Origin: Agathobaculum hominis
GTDB taxonomy: Bacteria > Bacillota > Clostridia > Oscillospirales > Butyricicoccaceae
Direction: 5' to 3'
Length of the DNA stretch: 64,000 bases
Assembly (NCBI RefSeq): GCF_014288055.1
Contig: NZ_JACOPK010000002.1
Location: forward strand, 186,001-250,000
Shown here: piece after piece, positions 26,810-36,158 of the stretch
How positions within the stretch are numbered: the stretch's first letter is position 1
Layout of the letters: each line of letters opens with the position of its first letter
Translations under genes and position numbers: made by a program
The notes under the pieces: generated by a model
Databases searched by the model: none
Told to the model about the DNA's origin: nothing
The model's input: only the letters and a program-made list of their open reading frames with translations

Positions 26810-29800
26810 ATGGTTCTCAAGAGCCTGATCTTACAGGGGTTCAAGTCGTTTCCCGACCGCACGGAGATCAAATTTCTCGGCGGCATGACCGCGATCGTCG
26901 GTCCGAACGGCTCCGGCAAATCGAATATCTCGGACGCGATCCGCTGGGTGCTCGGAGAACAGTCCTCGCGGTCGCTGCGCGGCGCGAAGATGGAGGACGT
27001 CATCTTCGGCGGCACGGCGAAGCGCGGTCCGGTCGGCTTTGCCGAGGTCTCGCTCATCCTCGACAACTCCACCGGCGTTTTCCGCTCGCCGTTTGCCGAG
27101 ATCATGGTCACGCGCCGCTACTACCGCTCGGGCGAGAGCGAATACAGCCTCGGCAAAAAGCACTGCCGCCTCAGGGATATCCGCGAGCTGTTCATGGACA
27201 CCGGTCTCGGCCTCGACGGCTATTCCAGCATCGGACAGGGGCGGATCGATGAAATCCTGTCGCTCAGGAGCGAGGATCGGCGCGGCGTATTCGAGGAAGC
27301 GGCCGGGATCACCAAATTCCGCGCCCGCAAGGAGGAGGCCGAGCGCCGCCTTGCCGCGACCGAGGACAACCTCACGCGCATTCGCGACCTGTATGATGAG
27401 CTGGGGCGGCAGCTCGAGCCGCTCGAAAAACAGGCGAAAAAAACGGAGAAATTCCTTGTTCTGCGCGATGAACTGCGCGTTCTCGAGGTGTCTCTGTGGC
27501 TGGAACAGCTTGAACGGCTGAAAAGCGAGGCGGAAAAACGCTCACGCGACGCAGAAGTCTGCCGCGGACAGCTGGAAAATGCAAAATCCGAGCAGGAAAG
27601 GCGCTATCAGCAGGCGGAGCAGCTGACGGCTGATCTGCATGGCATCGACCGCGAGACCGAAGCGCTGCGCACGTCGCTGCGCGAGGCGGAGAGCCGCGAG
27701 GCCGGGCAGGCGAGCCGCATTGCGGTGCTGCGCGCAAACCTCGAAAACTGCCGCGCGAACCTCGAGCGCGTGCACAGAGAGAACGAGGAGCGCGCAAAGC
27801 AGGCGGAAAAGCTCGCAGAGCAGTTTTCTGCGCAGGAAACCCGCATCGCAGAGCTGGAGCAGAGCAGCGCAGAGGCGCGAGAGCGCCTTGCGGCGCAGGA
27901 AGACAGGCTGGCGCAGCACAGGGAAGCGGAAGGTGCGGCGGCCGCCGCGCTGGAGCGGGCGGAGCAGGCTCGCGCCGCGGCGCAGAACGAACAGCATACG
28001 CTTGCGCTCGAGCGCACCGCCGCGCAGACCGGCCTTGCCGGGATGGACGGACAGCAGGATGATCTGCATCGCGCGCTCGAAAACGCAGGTGACCGCCTGA
28101 AGGCTGTACAGGAGGAGCAGTCCGCATTCGAAAGCCGCGTATCCGCGGGGCAAACCACCCTGCGGCAGGCGCAGGCACAGGCCGGCGAGGCAGACGCCGC
28201 GCTGCGGCAGGCGAAGGCGGATGCTGACGCCCTCGGCACGGCGCTGCGGCAGGCAGAGAGCGCGCTGACCGACGCGAGAAACCGTGCGGCCATGCTGCGC
28301 GATATGCAGCGCGATTACGACGGCTTTGCCCGGTCGGTCAGATCGGTCATGCAGCAGGCCGGGCGCGGCAGGCTTTCGGGCGTGCACGGGCCGGTCTCGG
28401 CACTCCTTTCGACGGAAAACCGCTTTGTCACCGCGATAGACACTGCGCTCGGCGCATCTGCATCGTCGATCGTGGTCGGCTCTGCCGAGGACGGCAGGGC
28501 GTGCATCGAATATCTGCGCCGCACGGACGGCGGACGGGCGACCTTTCTGCCGCTCGACACCATCCGCCCGGCGTCGCTCCGAGAGAGCGGACTTGACCGC
28601 GAACGCGGCTGCTGCGGCACGGCGGACACGCTGGTGCAGTTTGATGAGACATACGGCGCAGTCGTGCGCAGCCTGCTCGCGCGCACGGTCGTGTGCGAGA
28701 ATATGGATGCGGCGCTGGCGCTCGCGCGTTCGCACGGACACCGCTTCCGCATCGTCACCCTCGACGGCCAGATCATCCAGCCGGGCGGCGCGATGACGGG
28801 CGGCTCGGCATCGCGCGGAACGGGCGCGCTGGCGCGTGCAGGACGGCTGAGGGCTGCCGAAGAGCAGGCGGAACGCTGTGAAGCCGCGCGAAAAACGGCA
28901 GAGCAGCGCTTTCGTGCCGCAGAAAAGCGGCTGCACGCCTGTGAAACCGCGTGCGAAACGCAGAATGCAGCCCTGCGGCGGCAGGCAGAAGCACAGGCCG
29001 CCCTTGCCGCCGCGTGTACGCAGCACCGGGCGCTGCTCGGGAACGCACAGGCGCGGCAGGAGGAGCTGATGCAGCAGCAGCGCAGCATGGAGGCCGAAAA
29101 GCAGCGCAGCGCGGAGGTGCTCGCGTCGTTCGACGCGAGGGAAGCGCAGGCCGGAACGCAGCTGCGCGACGCGGAAACGCGCGTGCAGACCTGCCGGGAC
29201 GCGCTCGCGCGGCTCCGTACCGAGGCTGCGGAGCAGGAAGCGCAGCTTGCCGGGCAGCGCACCGCGCTTACGCGCACGGAGGCCGAGCTGTCCGGTGAAA
29301 ACCGGGCGCTCGAGCAGATGCGGGCGCTCAGATGCGAGACGGACGCCGGTCTTTCGAGCGCGGCGGACAGCATCAAACGCTACGAGTGCGAGTGCGAACG
29401 CATGCAGGACGAGCTTGCAGAGGAGAAGGCGGCGCACGAACGGTCGGAGACGCTGACGCGCACGCTGCGGGAGCAGCTGGAACAGACCGGAAAGCGCCGC
29501 GAGCAGGTCGAGGAACGGCGGACTGCCGTGCGCCGGGACGCACAGGACGCAGGCGAGCAGATCCTCGGCATGGAGCGTGAGGCCTCGCGTCTGGAAAACC
29601 GCGCAGGACAGCTGAAGGCTGAGGAGGCACAGCTCCTCGGCCGGATGTGGGAAAGCTACGAGCTGACACCTACACCGGCCGCTGCGCTTGCGCAGCCGCT
29701 TGACGACCCGGCCGCCGCACGCGAACGCGCGCACGAGCTGCGCGGGGAAATACGGGCGCTCGGCAGCGTCAATCCGGACGCGGTGGAGGAATACCGCCGG

Positions 29801-30385
29801 GTGCGCGAGCGTTATGCCTTCATGGGCGGGCAGAAGGACGACCTCGAGCGGGCGCAGCGCGAGCTGTACAGGGTCATCGACCGGCTGACGGTCAACATGA
29901 AGGAGATCTTCGCCTCGGAGTTTGCCCGGCTGAACGTGCTGTTCGGGCAGACCTTCCGCGAGATATTCGGCGGCGGCCATGCGGAGCTTGCGCTCGCGGA
30001 CACGAGCGACATCCTTTCGTGCGGCATCGACATCCGCGTGTCGCCTCCCGGCAAGGCGGTCAAAACGATCACGCTGCTTTCGGGCGGCGAAAAGGCGTTT
30101 GTGGCCATCACGCTGTACTTTGCGATACTCAAGCTGCGCCCCGCGCCGTTCTGTGTGCTCGACGAGATCGAAGCCGCGCTCGACGATGTGAACGTGCAGC
30201 GGTATGCGAAATATATACGAAAATTAACAGATTTCACACAATTTATTGTAATTACGCACAGACGTGGTACAATGGAAGAAGCAGATATGCTCTACGGCGT
30301 GACCATGCAGGAGCAGGGTGTTTCAAAGCTGCTCATGCTCAATCTCGCAGAGGCGGAGAAACGGCTGAAGAACACGATAAAATGA
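26810..30385 (+). CDS. smc: Chromosome segregation protein SMC
   Basis: 1191 residues, full length. N-terminal head with Walker A VGPNGSGKSNISDAIRWVLGE (about 30-50), long coiled coil, hinge around residues 510-660 (GRLSGVHGPVSALLSTENRF..SSIVVGSAEDGRACIEYLRR), second coiled coil and C-terminal head with signature LLSGGEKAFVAI and Walker B PFCVLDEIEAALDD. The condensin core ATPase. The coiled coil is unusually Ala/Arg/Glu-rich, with GC-rich codons. Start ATG with GAGGTG four bases upstream; the in-frame TTG at 26798 is less likely. Normally cotranscribed with rnc, here separated by the foreign patch; ftsY follows. Confidence 0.97.
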   Translation: MVLKSLILQGFKSFPDRTEIKFLGGMTAIVGPNGSGKSNISDAIRWVLGEQSSRSLRGAKMEDVIFGGTAKRGPVGFAEVSLILDNSTGVFRSPFAEIMVTRRYYRSGESEYSLGKKHCRLRDIRELFMDTGLGLDGYSSIGQGRIDEILSLRSEDRRGVFEEAAGITKFRARKEEAERRLAATEDNLTRIRDLYDELGRQLEPLEKQAKKTEKFLVLRDELRVLEVSLWLEQLERLKSEAEKRSRDAEVCRGQLENAKSEQERRYQQAEQLTADLHGIDRETEALRTSLREAESREAGQASRIAVLRANLENCRANLERVHRENEERAKQAEKLAEQFSAQETRIAELEQSSAEARERLAAQEDRLAQHREAEGAAAAALERAEQARAAAQNEQHTLALERTAAQTGLAGMDGQQDDLHRALENAGDRLKAVQEEQSAFESRVSAGQTTLRQAQAQAGEADAALRQAKADADALGTALRQAESALTDARNRAAMLRDMQRDYDGFARSVRSVMQQAGRGRLSGVHGPVSALLSTENRFVTAIDTALGASASSIVVGSAEDGRACIEYLRRTDGGRATFLPLDTIRPASLRESGLDRERGCCGTADTLVQFDETYGAVVRSLLARTVVCENMDAALALARSHGHRFRIVTLDGQIIQPGGAMTGGSASRGTGALARAGRLRAAEEQAERCEAARKTAEQRFRAAEKRLHACETACETQNAALRRQAEAQAALAAACTQHRALLGNAQARQEELMQQQRSMEAEKQRSAEVLASFDAREAQAGTQLRDAETRVQTCRDALARLRTEAAEQEAQLAGQRTALTRTEAELSGENRALEQMRALRCETDAGLSSAADSIKRYECECERMQDELAEEKAAHERSETLTRTLREQLEQTGKRREQVEERRTAVRRDAQDAGEQILGMEREASRLENRAGQLKAEEAQLLGRMWESYELTPTPAAALAQPLDDPAAARERAHELRGEIRALGSVNPDAVEEYRRVRERYAFMGGQKDDLERAQRELYRVIDRLTVNMKEIFASEFARLNVLFGQTFREIFGGGHAELALADTSDILSCGIDIRVSPPGKAVKTITLLSGGEKAFVAITLYFAILKLRPAPFCVLDEIEAALDDVNVQRYAKYIRKLTDFTQFIVITHRRGTMEEADMLYGVTMQEQGVSKLLMLNLAEAEKRLKNTIK

Positions 30386-30408
30386 CGCAGGACTGTGGGG
30401 TGTGAAGC

Positions 30409-30612
30409 ATGGATATGCGGAGTTCAAAATACCCGTACCGGCTGGATGTGGAAACGCGGCTGCCGAACGGATGCATCACGACGCACGGCTACGCGGCGCA
30501 TCATCCGGCGGAATTCCGGCACTGGGCACACGCACGCGGCTATGTCCTCTGGGGCGAGCGCATCGACCGCACGGACTGGGAAAACTGGCGCGTGAATTAC
30601 TACGGTCTGTAA
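30409..30612 (+). CDS. Small hypothetical protein between smc and ftsY
   Basis: 67 residues, not recognised: basic and rich in Tyr, Trp and His (KYPYRLDVETRLPNGCITTH, ERIDRTDWENWRVNYYGL). GGGGTG is six bases before the ATG, and composition matches neighbours. It lies 23 bases after smc and 42 before ftsY, in the operon direction. Two other frames are also open here, so protein-level conservation should be tested, but site and position favour this frame. Confidence 0.6.
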   Translation: MDMRSSKYPYRLDVETRLPNGCITTHGYAAHHPAEFRHWAHARGYVLWGERIDRTDWENWRVNYYGL

Positions 30613-30654
30613 CGCAGACCGGCAGAAACAATCTTATAGATACAGGAGCAGAAC

Positions 30655-31617
30655 ATGGGATTTTTTGATAAGATCAAGCAGGGCTTTAAGAAAACTTCGG
30701 ATGCGGTGAGCCATTCGCTCGACAGCGTGTTCGCAGCGTTCGTCAAGATCGACGAGGATCTCCTCGAGGAGCTCGAGGAAGCGCTCATCCTTTCGGATGT
30801 AGGCGCGTCGACCTCCGCGAAGATCGTTGCCGAGGTGGAAAAGCGCGCAAAGCTGCGCAAGACCACGACGGCCTCCGAGCTGCGCGACCTGCTGCGCGAG
30901 GTGCTGACCGACAATATGCTCGACAATCAGCCGCTCGATGTCTCGGGCAGGCCGGCGGTCATTCTGGTCATCGGCGTCAACGGCGTCGGCAAGACCACCT
31001 CGATCGGCAAGCTGGCGGCGCGCTATGTCAGCGAGGGCAAAAAGGTCATGCTGTCCGCGGCGGACACGTTCCGCGCGGCGGCGGCCGACCAGCTCGAGAT
31101 CTGGGCGAAGCGCGCGGGTGCGGACATCGTCCGGCACGGCGAGGGCGCAGACCCGGCGGCGGTCGTCTTTGACTCGATCTCGGCGGCGAAGGCGCGCGGC
31201 AGCGACATCATTATCGTCGATACCGCAGGCCGCCTGCACAACAAGGCAAATCTGATGAACGAGCTGGCGAAGATCGACCGCGTGATCTCGCGCGAGCTGC
31301 CGGACGCTTCGCGCGAGACGCTGCTCGTGCTCGACGCGACCACCGGACAGAACGCCGTCCATCAGGCGGAGGAGTTCAACAAGGCGGCCGAGCTGACCGG
31401 CATCATCCTCACCAAGCTCGACGGCACCGCTAAGGGAGGTATCGTCATCGCCATCTCGGCCGGTCTCGGCGTCCCGGTCAAGCTCGTCGGCGTCGGCGAG
31501 GGCATCGATGATCTGATCGACTTCGACCGCGCGGCGTTCCTCGAGGCCATCCTGCCGCCGGCAGAGCAGATGACAGGTGACAGCGAAAATGAAGAAGAAG
31601 GAGCGGAGCAGGAATGA
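30655..31617 (+). CDS. ftsY: Signal recognition particle receptor FtsY
   Basis: 320 residues, a short form with almost no acidic A domain. NG domain: VILVIGVNGVGKTTSIGKLAA (P-loop), AADTFRAAAADQLEIWAKR, IIVDTAGRLHNKANLMNEL, ILTKLDGTAKGG, GVGEGIDDLIDFD. Receptor for SRP-ribosome complexes at the membrane. ATAGATACAGGAGCAGAAC provides the site. The stop overlaps the rph start (ATGA). Confidence 0.97.
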   Translation: MGFFDKIKQGFKKTSDAVSHSLDSVFAAFVKIDEDLLEELEEALILSDVGASTSAKIVAEVEKRAKLRKTTTASELRDLLREVLTDNMLDNQPLDVSGRPAVILVIGVNGVGKTTSIGKLAARYVSEGKKVMLSAADTFRAAAADQLEIWAKRAGADIVRHGEGADPAAVVFDSISAAKARGSDIIIVDTAGRLHNKANLMNELAKIDRVISRELPDASRETLLVLDATTGQNAVHQAEEFNKAAELTGIILTKLDGTAKGGIVIAISAGLGVPVKLVGVGEGIDDLIDFDRAAFLEAILPPAEQMTGDSENEEEGAEQE

Positions 31618-32333
31618 CAAGACCTGACGGAAGAGCGAAGGACGAAATGCGCCCGGTCAAGCTGACGACCGGATTTACCATGTATGCGGAGGGTTCGGTG
31701 CTGGCTGAAATGGGCAACACCAGGGTCATCTGCACCGCGTCAGTCGAGGAAAAGGTTCCGCCCTTCCTCGAGGGCAAGGGCCTCGGCTGGGTCACGGCGG
31801 AGTACGCGATGCTGCCGCGCTCGACCAATACGCGCAAAAAGCGCGACATCAAGTCGCTCAAGCTGGACGGCCGTTCGAGTGAGATCCAGCGTCTGATCGG
31901 CCGTGCGCTGCGTGCAGTCGTCGACCGCGAGGCGCTCGGCGAGCGTCAGATCACCATCGACTGCGACGTCATTCAGGCGGACGGCGGCACGCGCTGCGCG
32001 TCCATCACGGGCGGCTATGCGGCGCTCTATCTCGCGTGCAGAAAGCTGGTCGACGAGGGCGTGATCGAGAAAATGCCGCTCACCGCAGCGGTTTCGGCGG
32101 TATCGGTCGGTATCTTCGAGGACGAAGCCGTGCTCGATCTCAACTACGCAGAGGACAGCCATGCCATCGTGGACTGCAACGTCGTCATGACCTCGAAGGG
32201 CGAGTTCATCGAGGTACAGGGCACGGGCGAGGGCCGTCCGTTCACACGGAACGAGCTGGATCAGCTGCTGGCGCTCGGCGAGCAGGGCTGCTCCAGACTG
32301 TGCGAGATTCAGAAAAGCGTGCTCGGCGAATAA
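31614..32333 (+). CDS. rph: Ribonuclease PH
   Basis: 239 residues, full length. Phosphorolytic 3' exonuclease of tRNA and rRNA maturation. Motifs: RPDGRAKDEMRPVKLTTGFT, WVTAEYAMLPRSTNTRKKRD, IQADGGTRCASITGGYAAL, EVQGTGEGRPFTRNELDQLLALG. Overlaps ftsY by four bases; rdgB starts 16 bases after its stop, as in many Firmicutes (rph-rdgB pair). Confidence 0.97.
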   Translation: MTRPDGRAKDEMRPVKLTTGFTMYAEGSVLAEMGNTRVICTASVEEKVPPFLEGKGLGWVTAEYAMLPRSTNTRKKRDIKSLKLDGRSSEIQRLIGRALRAVVDREALGERQITIDCDVIQADGGTRCASITGGYAALYLACRKLVDEGVIEKMPLTAAVSAVSVGIFEDEAVLDLNYAEDSHAIVDCNVVMTSKGEFIEVQGTGEGRPFTRNELDQLLALGEQGCSRLCEIQKSVLGE

Positions 32334-32349
32334 AAGAGGAAAACCAAAC

Positions 32350-32922
32350 ATGAAATTTGTACTGGCATCCCATAATAAAGGAAAGCTGAAGGAAATGGCG
32401 GCCATTCTGGGCGAGCTCGGCATCGAGGTCGCGTCTCTGCCCGAGGGTGCGCCCGAGCCGGAGGAAAACGGCGCGACGTTTGAGGAAAACGCGCGCATCA
32501 AGGCGAAAGCCGCCGCGGAATTCACCGGCCTGCCGGCCATCGCGGACGACAGCGGCCTGTGCGTGGACGCGCTCGGCGGCGCGCCGGGCATCCGCTCCGC
32601 CCGCTACTGCGAGGGAACGGACGCGGACCGCAATGCGTTCCTGCTGAAGAACATGGAGGGCAAAGAGGACCGCGCGTGCCGCTTTGTGTGCGCGATCGCG
32701 TGCGTGCTCGCGGACGGCGAGACCGTCACGGTACGGGGCGAATGCGAGGGCGAGCTGCTGCACGAAAACCACGGCGCAGGCGGCTTCGGCTACGATCCGC
32801 TGTTCTATGTGCCGGAGTACGAGTGCACGTTCGGTGAGCTCGCGCCCGAGGTGAAGAACCGCATTTCGCACCGTGCGCGTGCGCTCGGCAGGCTGAGAGA
32901 CGTACTGAAGGATAAAATCTAA
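32350..32922 (+). CDS. rdgB: XTP/dITP diphosphatase (RdgB/HAM1)
   Basis: 190 residues. Hydrolyses non-canonical purine nucleoside triphosphates. Conserved blocks: LASHNKGKLKEMAAIL (substrate loop), ADDSGLCVDALGGAPGIRSARYC, GAGGFGYDPLFYVPE, NRISHRARAL. GAGGAAAACC precedes the ATG. Same operon as rph and yhbY. Confidence 0.96.
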   Translation: MKFVLASHNKGKLKEMAAILGELGIEVASLPEGAPEPEENGATFEENARIKAKAAAEFTGLPAIADDSGLCVDALGGAPGIRSARYCEGTDADRNAFLLKNMEGKEDRACRFVCAIACVLADGETVTVRGECEGELLHENHGAGGFGYDPLFYVPEYECTFGELAPEVKNRISHRARALGRLRDVLKDKI

Positions 32923-32943
32923 CTGATTTCAAGGAGAAAATAC

Positions 32944-33243
32944 ATGCTTAACACCAAACAGCGTGCACAGCTTCGTGCACTGGCAAATCCGCTCGCAGTT
33001 ACCCTCATCATCGGCAAGGAGGGCGTGACCGAGGCGGTCGAGCGCGAGCTGGACGCTCTGCTCGAGTCCCACGAGCTGGTCAAGGGCAAGGTGCTCGAGA
33101 GCGCGATGCTCACGCCGCGCACGGTATCCGAGGCGCTCTGCGAGGCGACCGGCGCGGATGCCGTACAGTGCATCGGCTCGAAGTTCGTTGTCTACCGTCA
33201 GTCGAGCGATGAGGATAAGCGCAGGATCGTTCTTGTAAAATGA
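32944..33243 (+). CDS. yhbY: YhbY family ribosome-assembly RNA-binding protein
   Basis: 99 residues, a single CRM domain. The GxxG-type loop is IGKEGVTEAV and the N-terminus MLNTKQRAQLRALANPL is typical. Binds pre-50S particles. AAGGAG precedes the ATG. Its stop (TGA) overlaps the ATG of nadD, so the two are coupled, as in other Firmicutes. Confidence 0.95.
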   Translation: MLNTKQRAQLRALANPLAVTLIIGKEGVTEAVERELDALLESHELVKGKVLESAMLTPRTVSEALCEATGADAVQCIGSKFVVYRQSSDEDKRRIVLVK

Positions 33244-33833
33244 GGACAGGAATACTCGGCGGAACGTTCAATCCGCCGCATCTCGGCCATCTGCACGCCG
33301 CCGAGCTGGCGCATGATGCGCTGAGGCTCGACCGGGTGCTGTTCATCCCGACCAACCTTCCGCCGCACAAGGCGCTGCCGGAAAACACGGCCTCGCCCGA
33401 GGCGCGGTGTGAAATGGTGCGCCGCCTGACGGCGGACAGGCCGTGGGCGCAGCTGGATACGCTCGAGATCGACCGCGGCGGCGCGAGCTACACGGTGGAC
33501 ACGCTGCGCGCGCTGCACGGGCGCGGCGAGACCAACCTCTATCTGATCATCGGAACGGATATGCTGCTCTCGTTCGACCGAAGCTGGCGCGCGCCGGACG
33601 AGATCGCGCGTCTGGCGACGCTCGCCGTGTGCGCACGGGAAAACGAGGACTGGGACGCGCTGCGCGAAAAGGCGGCGCAGCTGCGAGAAACGCTGGACGC
33701 GAGGATCGAACTCGTCCCGGGCGACAGCCTCACGGTCTCCTCGACCGAGCTGCGGCAGGGCGGCGATCTGCACCGCTTCACTGCGCCTGCGGTCGCGGAT
33801 TATATCGAGCGGGAGCACCTTTACGGGTTTTAG
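33240..33833 (+). CDS. nadD: Nicotinate-nucleotide adenylyltransferase
   Basis: 197 residues. GILGGTFNPPHLGHLHAAE contains the nucleotidyltransferase (H/T)xGH motif; FIPTNLPPHKAL, DTLEIDRGGASYTVDTLRAL and the closing ISSTELR-like VSSTELRQGGD are conserved. Makes NaAD in NAD synthesis. Start at the ATGA overlap with yhbY. yqeK follows, the usual nadD-yqeK arrangement. Confidence 0.96.
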   Translation: MRTGILGGTFNPPHLGHLHAAELAHDALRLDRVLFIPTNLPPHKALPENTASPEARCEMVRRLTADRPWAQLDTLEIDRGGASYTVDTLRALHGRGETNLYLIIGTDMLLSFDRSWRAPDEIARLATLAVCARENEDWDALREKAAQLRETLDARIELVPGDSLTVSSTELRQGGDLHRFTAPAVADYIEREHLYGF

Positions 33834-33903
33834 GGCAACAGAAAAACGCGGTGCCTGAAATACATAATTCAACCTCAAATACACAGAAAGGCGGGCAAAA
33901 GTT

Positions 33904-34494
33904 ATGTTATGTGATGAGAAAATGCGCAGGGATATCCTTTCGAGGCTCCACGGCTACCGCTATGAGCACTCTCTCGGGGTGGAACGCTGCGCGATCGCCC
34001 TGGCGAAGAAATACGGCGGCGACCCGGCTCTTGCCGGAGCCGCAGGCATCCTTCATGACATAACAAAACATCTTTCTCCGCAGGAACAGTTGAATTTATG
34101 TGAGAAATACGGTATAATACCGTGTACCGTCGAAAAAAGCGAGCCGAAAATGCTGCACGGAAAAACGGCCGCAGCGATCGCACGCAGAGAATATCACATG
34201 CCGGACGAGGTATGCGACGCCATCGCCTGTCACACGACCGGCAGGGCGAAGATGACCATTCTGGACAAAATTCTCTATCTGGCGGACTACATAGAGGAGA
34301 CACGCGATTTTCCCGGCGTCGAAAAGGCGCGGGAGCTGGCCGAGACCAGCATGGACCGTGCGCTGCTCTACTGTTATGACCAAACGCTGATCGAGCTGAT
34401 CACGCGAGGCAAGCTGATCCACAGCGACACCATTGCCGCATACAATGACATGATCCGGCAGGGAGTACGCTGGCGCGACGAGGAGAAGGCCTGA
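33904..34494 (+). CDS. yqeK: YqeK family HD-domain Ap4A hydrolase
   Basis: 196 residues, HD superfamily: H in YEHSLGVERCAIAL, HD pair in GILHDITKHLS, H in IACHTTGRAKMTILDKILYLADYIEETRDF. Members split Ap4A symmetrically to ADP. AAGGCGGGC upstream of the ATG. Conserved next to nadD and rsfS; here an LCP-family gene lies between yqeK and rsfS, an order also usual in Clostridia. Confidence 0.93.
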   Translation: MLCDEKMRRDILSRLHGYRYEHSLGVERCAIALAKKYGGDPALAGAAGILHDITKHLSPQEQLNLCEKYGIIPCTVEKSEPKMLHGKTAAAIARREYHMPDEVCDAIACHTTGRAKMTILDKILYLADYIEETRDFPGVEKARELAETSMDRALLYCYDQTLIELITRGKLIHSDTIAAYNDMIRQGVRWRDEEKA

Positions 34495-34539
34495 GAGACA
34501 GAAAAGCCTTCCCGGAACTGAACTGGAGGCAGGAACCGT

Positions 34540-36069
34540 TTGAAACTTTTCGGAGGCAGCGGCGAGCATAACGGCCGCTCGGACAGACAGACAAAAAAAC
34601 GACCGGCCGCGGCGCAGAGCGGCGCGAAAGCGCAGACTGCGCCCAAGCCTCAAGGGAAAAAGGGCGGCAGGACAGCCGCACCGAAGAAGCACAGCAAAAA
34701 ACGCATCGCGGCGATCGTGATCGCGGTGCTCATCGCGCTTTTGTGCGCGTGCGGCGCGGCGTACTATGTGTTCTTCGTGCGCCCGCCAACAGACACGATC
34801 CACGACAAGACCAACGGCGACAAGGTCGATACGAGCAGCCTGCTCAATCAGGGCACGCGCATCAAAGATGTGTTCACCTTTGTCGTCGGCGCGGTCGACG
34901 AGGATCAGACGCGAACGGACGCTCTGATGGTCGCGACCATGAACACCAAGGACAAGACCATCAACATTATGAATATTCCGCGCGACACTATGTGCAACAA
35001 CGGCGAGAGCGGCGCATGGCGCAAGATCAACGCGGCCTACGCGACCAAGAAGGGCATCGAGCAGACCAAGGTCGAGATCGAACGCCTGATGGGCTTCCAG
35101 CCGGACAGGTATGTCATCGTCAACTTCGAGGGCATCGCGGCCATCGTGGACGCGATCGGCGGCGTGGACTATGACGTTCCGTTCCGCATGCAGTACAGCG
35201 ACCCGTCGCAGCATCTGGAGATCGACCTTCAGCCGGGCATGCAGCATCTGACCGGCAAGCAGACCGTCGAGTTCCTGCGCTGGCGCCACAACAACGACTA
35301 CTCTAAGCAGTATGTCAACGGCGACGAGGGCCGCGTGGAAAACCAGCAGAAATTCCTCAAGGAGCTGGCGCGGCAGGTCCTTCAGGTCAAAAATGCGTCC
35401 AAAATCCCGAAGATCGCCGAGGCGGTATCCAAGAACGTAAAGACCGATTTCACGACCGGCGAGCTGCTCTGGATGGGCAAGCAGGCGCTTCAGATCGACA
35501 ACGCCAACCTTAAATTCTACACCCTGCCGGGCTACGGCGCGATGAGCTATGCGGGCAGCGACCCGTACAAGTATTCCTTCTTCTTCCCGAAGGAAAAGGA
35601 AACGCTCGAGCTCGTCAACAAGTATTTCAACCCCTATGAGGAGCCGATCACCAAGCTCGACATGGTCACCGGCCCGGCGGGGAGCTCGTCCTCCGGTTAC
35701 AGCGGCGGCGTCAGCGCCGGCGAGGATGAGGATGTCTGGGGCGACACCGGCGGCGGCTACTATTATGAGGACGATTCGGACTATTCGGGCGGCGAGAGCG
35801 GCGGAGACTACTCCGGCGGCGAAACCGGCGGCTACGAAGAGCCGGATAACAGCGGCGGAGATTACTCGGGCGGCGAAACCGGCGGCGGTGAGACCGGCGG
35901 CGAGAGCGGCGGAGACTATTCGGGCGGCGGCGAGAGCGGCGGCTCGATCTCGGGCGGCGAGACCGGCGGCGGTGAATCCGGCGGCGAGAGCGGCGGAGAC
36001 TATTCGGGCGGCGAGACCGGCGGTGAGACCGGCGGCGAAGGCGGCGGCACGGTAGATCCCGAGGCGTGA
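34540..36069 (+). CDS. LytR-CpsA-Psr (LCP) family protein with Gly-rich tail
   Basis: 509 residues: basic cytosolic N-terminus, one membrane segment (about 48-70, IAAIVIAVLIALLCACGAAYYVFF), an extracellular LCP domain (about 95-330; RTDALMVATMNTKDKTINIMNIPRDT, GGVDYDVPF, LTGKQTVEFLRWRH with the catalytic arginines) and a tail of about 120 residues made of GGESGGDYSGG-type repeats. LCP enzymes attach polymers such as teichoic acids or capsule to peptidoglycan. The TTG start has GGAGG ten bases upstream. The tail might span the wall (inference). Confidence 0.9.
   Translation: MKLFGGSGEHNGRSDRQTKKRPAAAQSGAKAQTAPKPQGKKGGRTAAPKKHSKKRIAAIVIAVLIALLCACGAAYYVFFVRPPTDTIHDKTNGDKVDTSSLLNQGTRIKDVFTFVVGAVDEDQTRTDALMVATMNTKDKTINIMNIPRDTMCNNGESGAWRKINAAYATKKGIEQTKVEIERLMGFQPDRYVIVNFEGIAAIVDAIGGVDYDVPFRMQYSDPSQHLEIDLQPGMQHLTGKQTVEFLRWRHNNDYSKQYVNGDEGRVENQQKFLKELARQVLQVKNASKIPKIAEAVSKNVKTDFTTGELLWMGKQALQIDNANLKFYTLPGYGAMSYAGSDPYKYSFFFPKEKETLELVNKYFNPYEEPITKLDMVTGPAGSSSSGYSGGVSAGEDEDVWGDTGGGYYYEDDSDYSGGESGGDYSGGETGGYEEPDNSGGDYSGGETGGGETGGESGGDYSGGGESGGSISGGETGGGESGGESGGDYSGGETGGETGGEGGGTVDPEA
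35784..36045 (+). repeat. Degenerate tandem repeat encoding the Gly/Ser/Glu tail
   Basis: Units of GGCGGCGAGAcCGGCGGC and GGCGGAGACTATTCGGGC repeated with small variations; prone to slippage. All lengths are multiples of three. Confidence 0.8.
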
Positions 36070-36158
36070 TCCATAAAGAAAGAAAAACGGCAGCCGCAGA
36101 GACGATCTGCGGCTCCCCGACAGGATACAGGCGCGGCGCGCGCCATGAAAAGGAGTTT

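Noticed and set aside
33829..33853. Short GGCA..TGCC palindrome after nadD as a fifth family C copy
   Set aside because: Only the outer four or five bases match and there is no target duplication.
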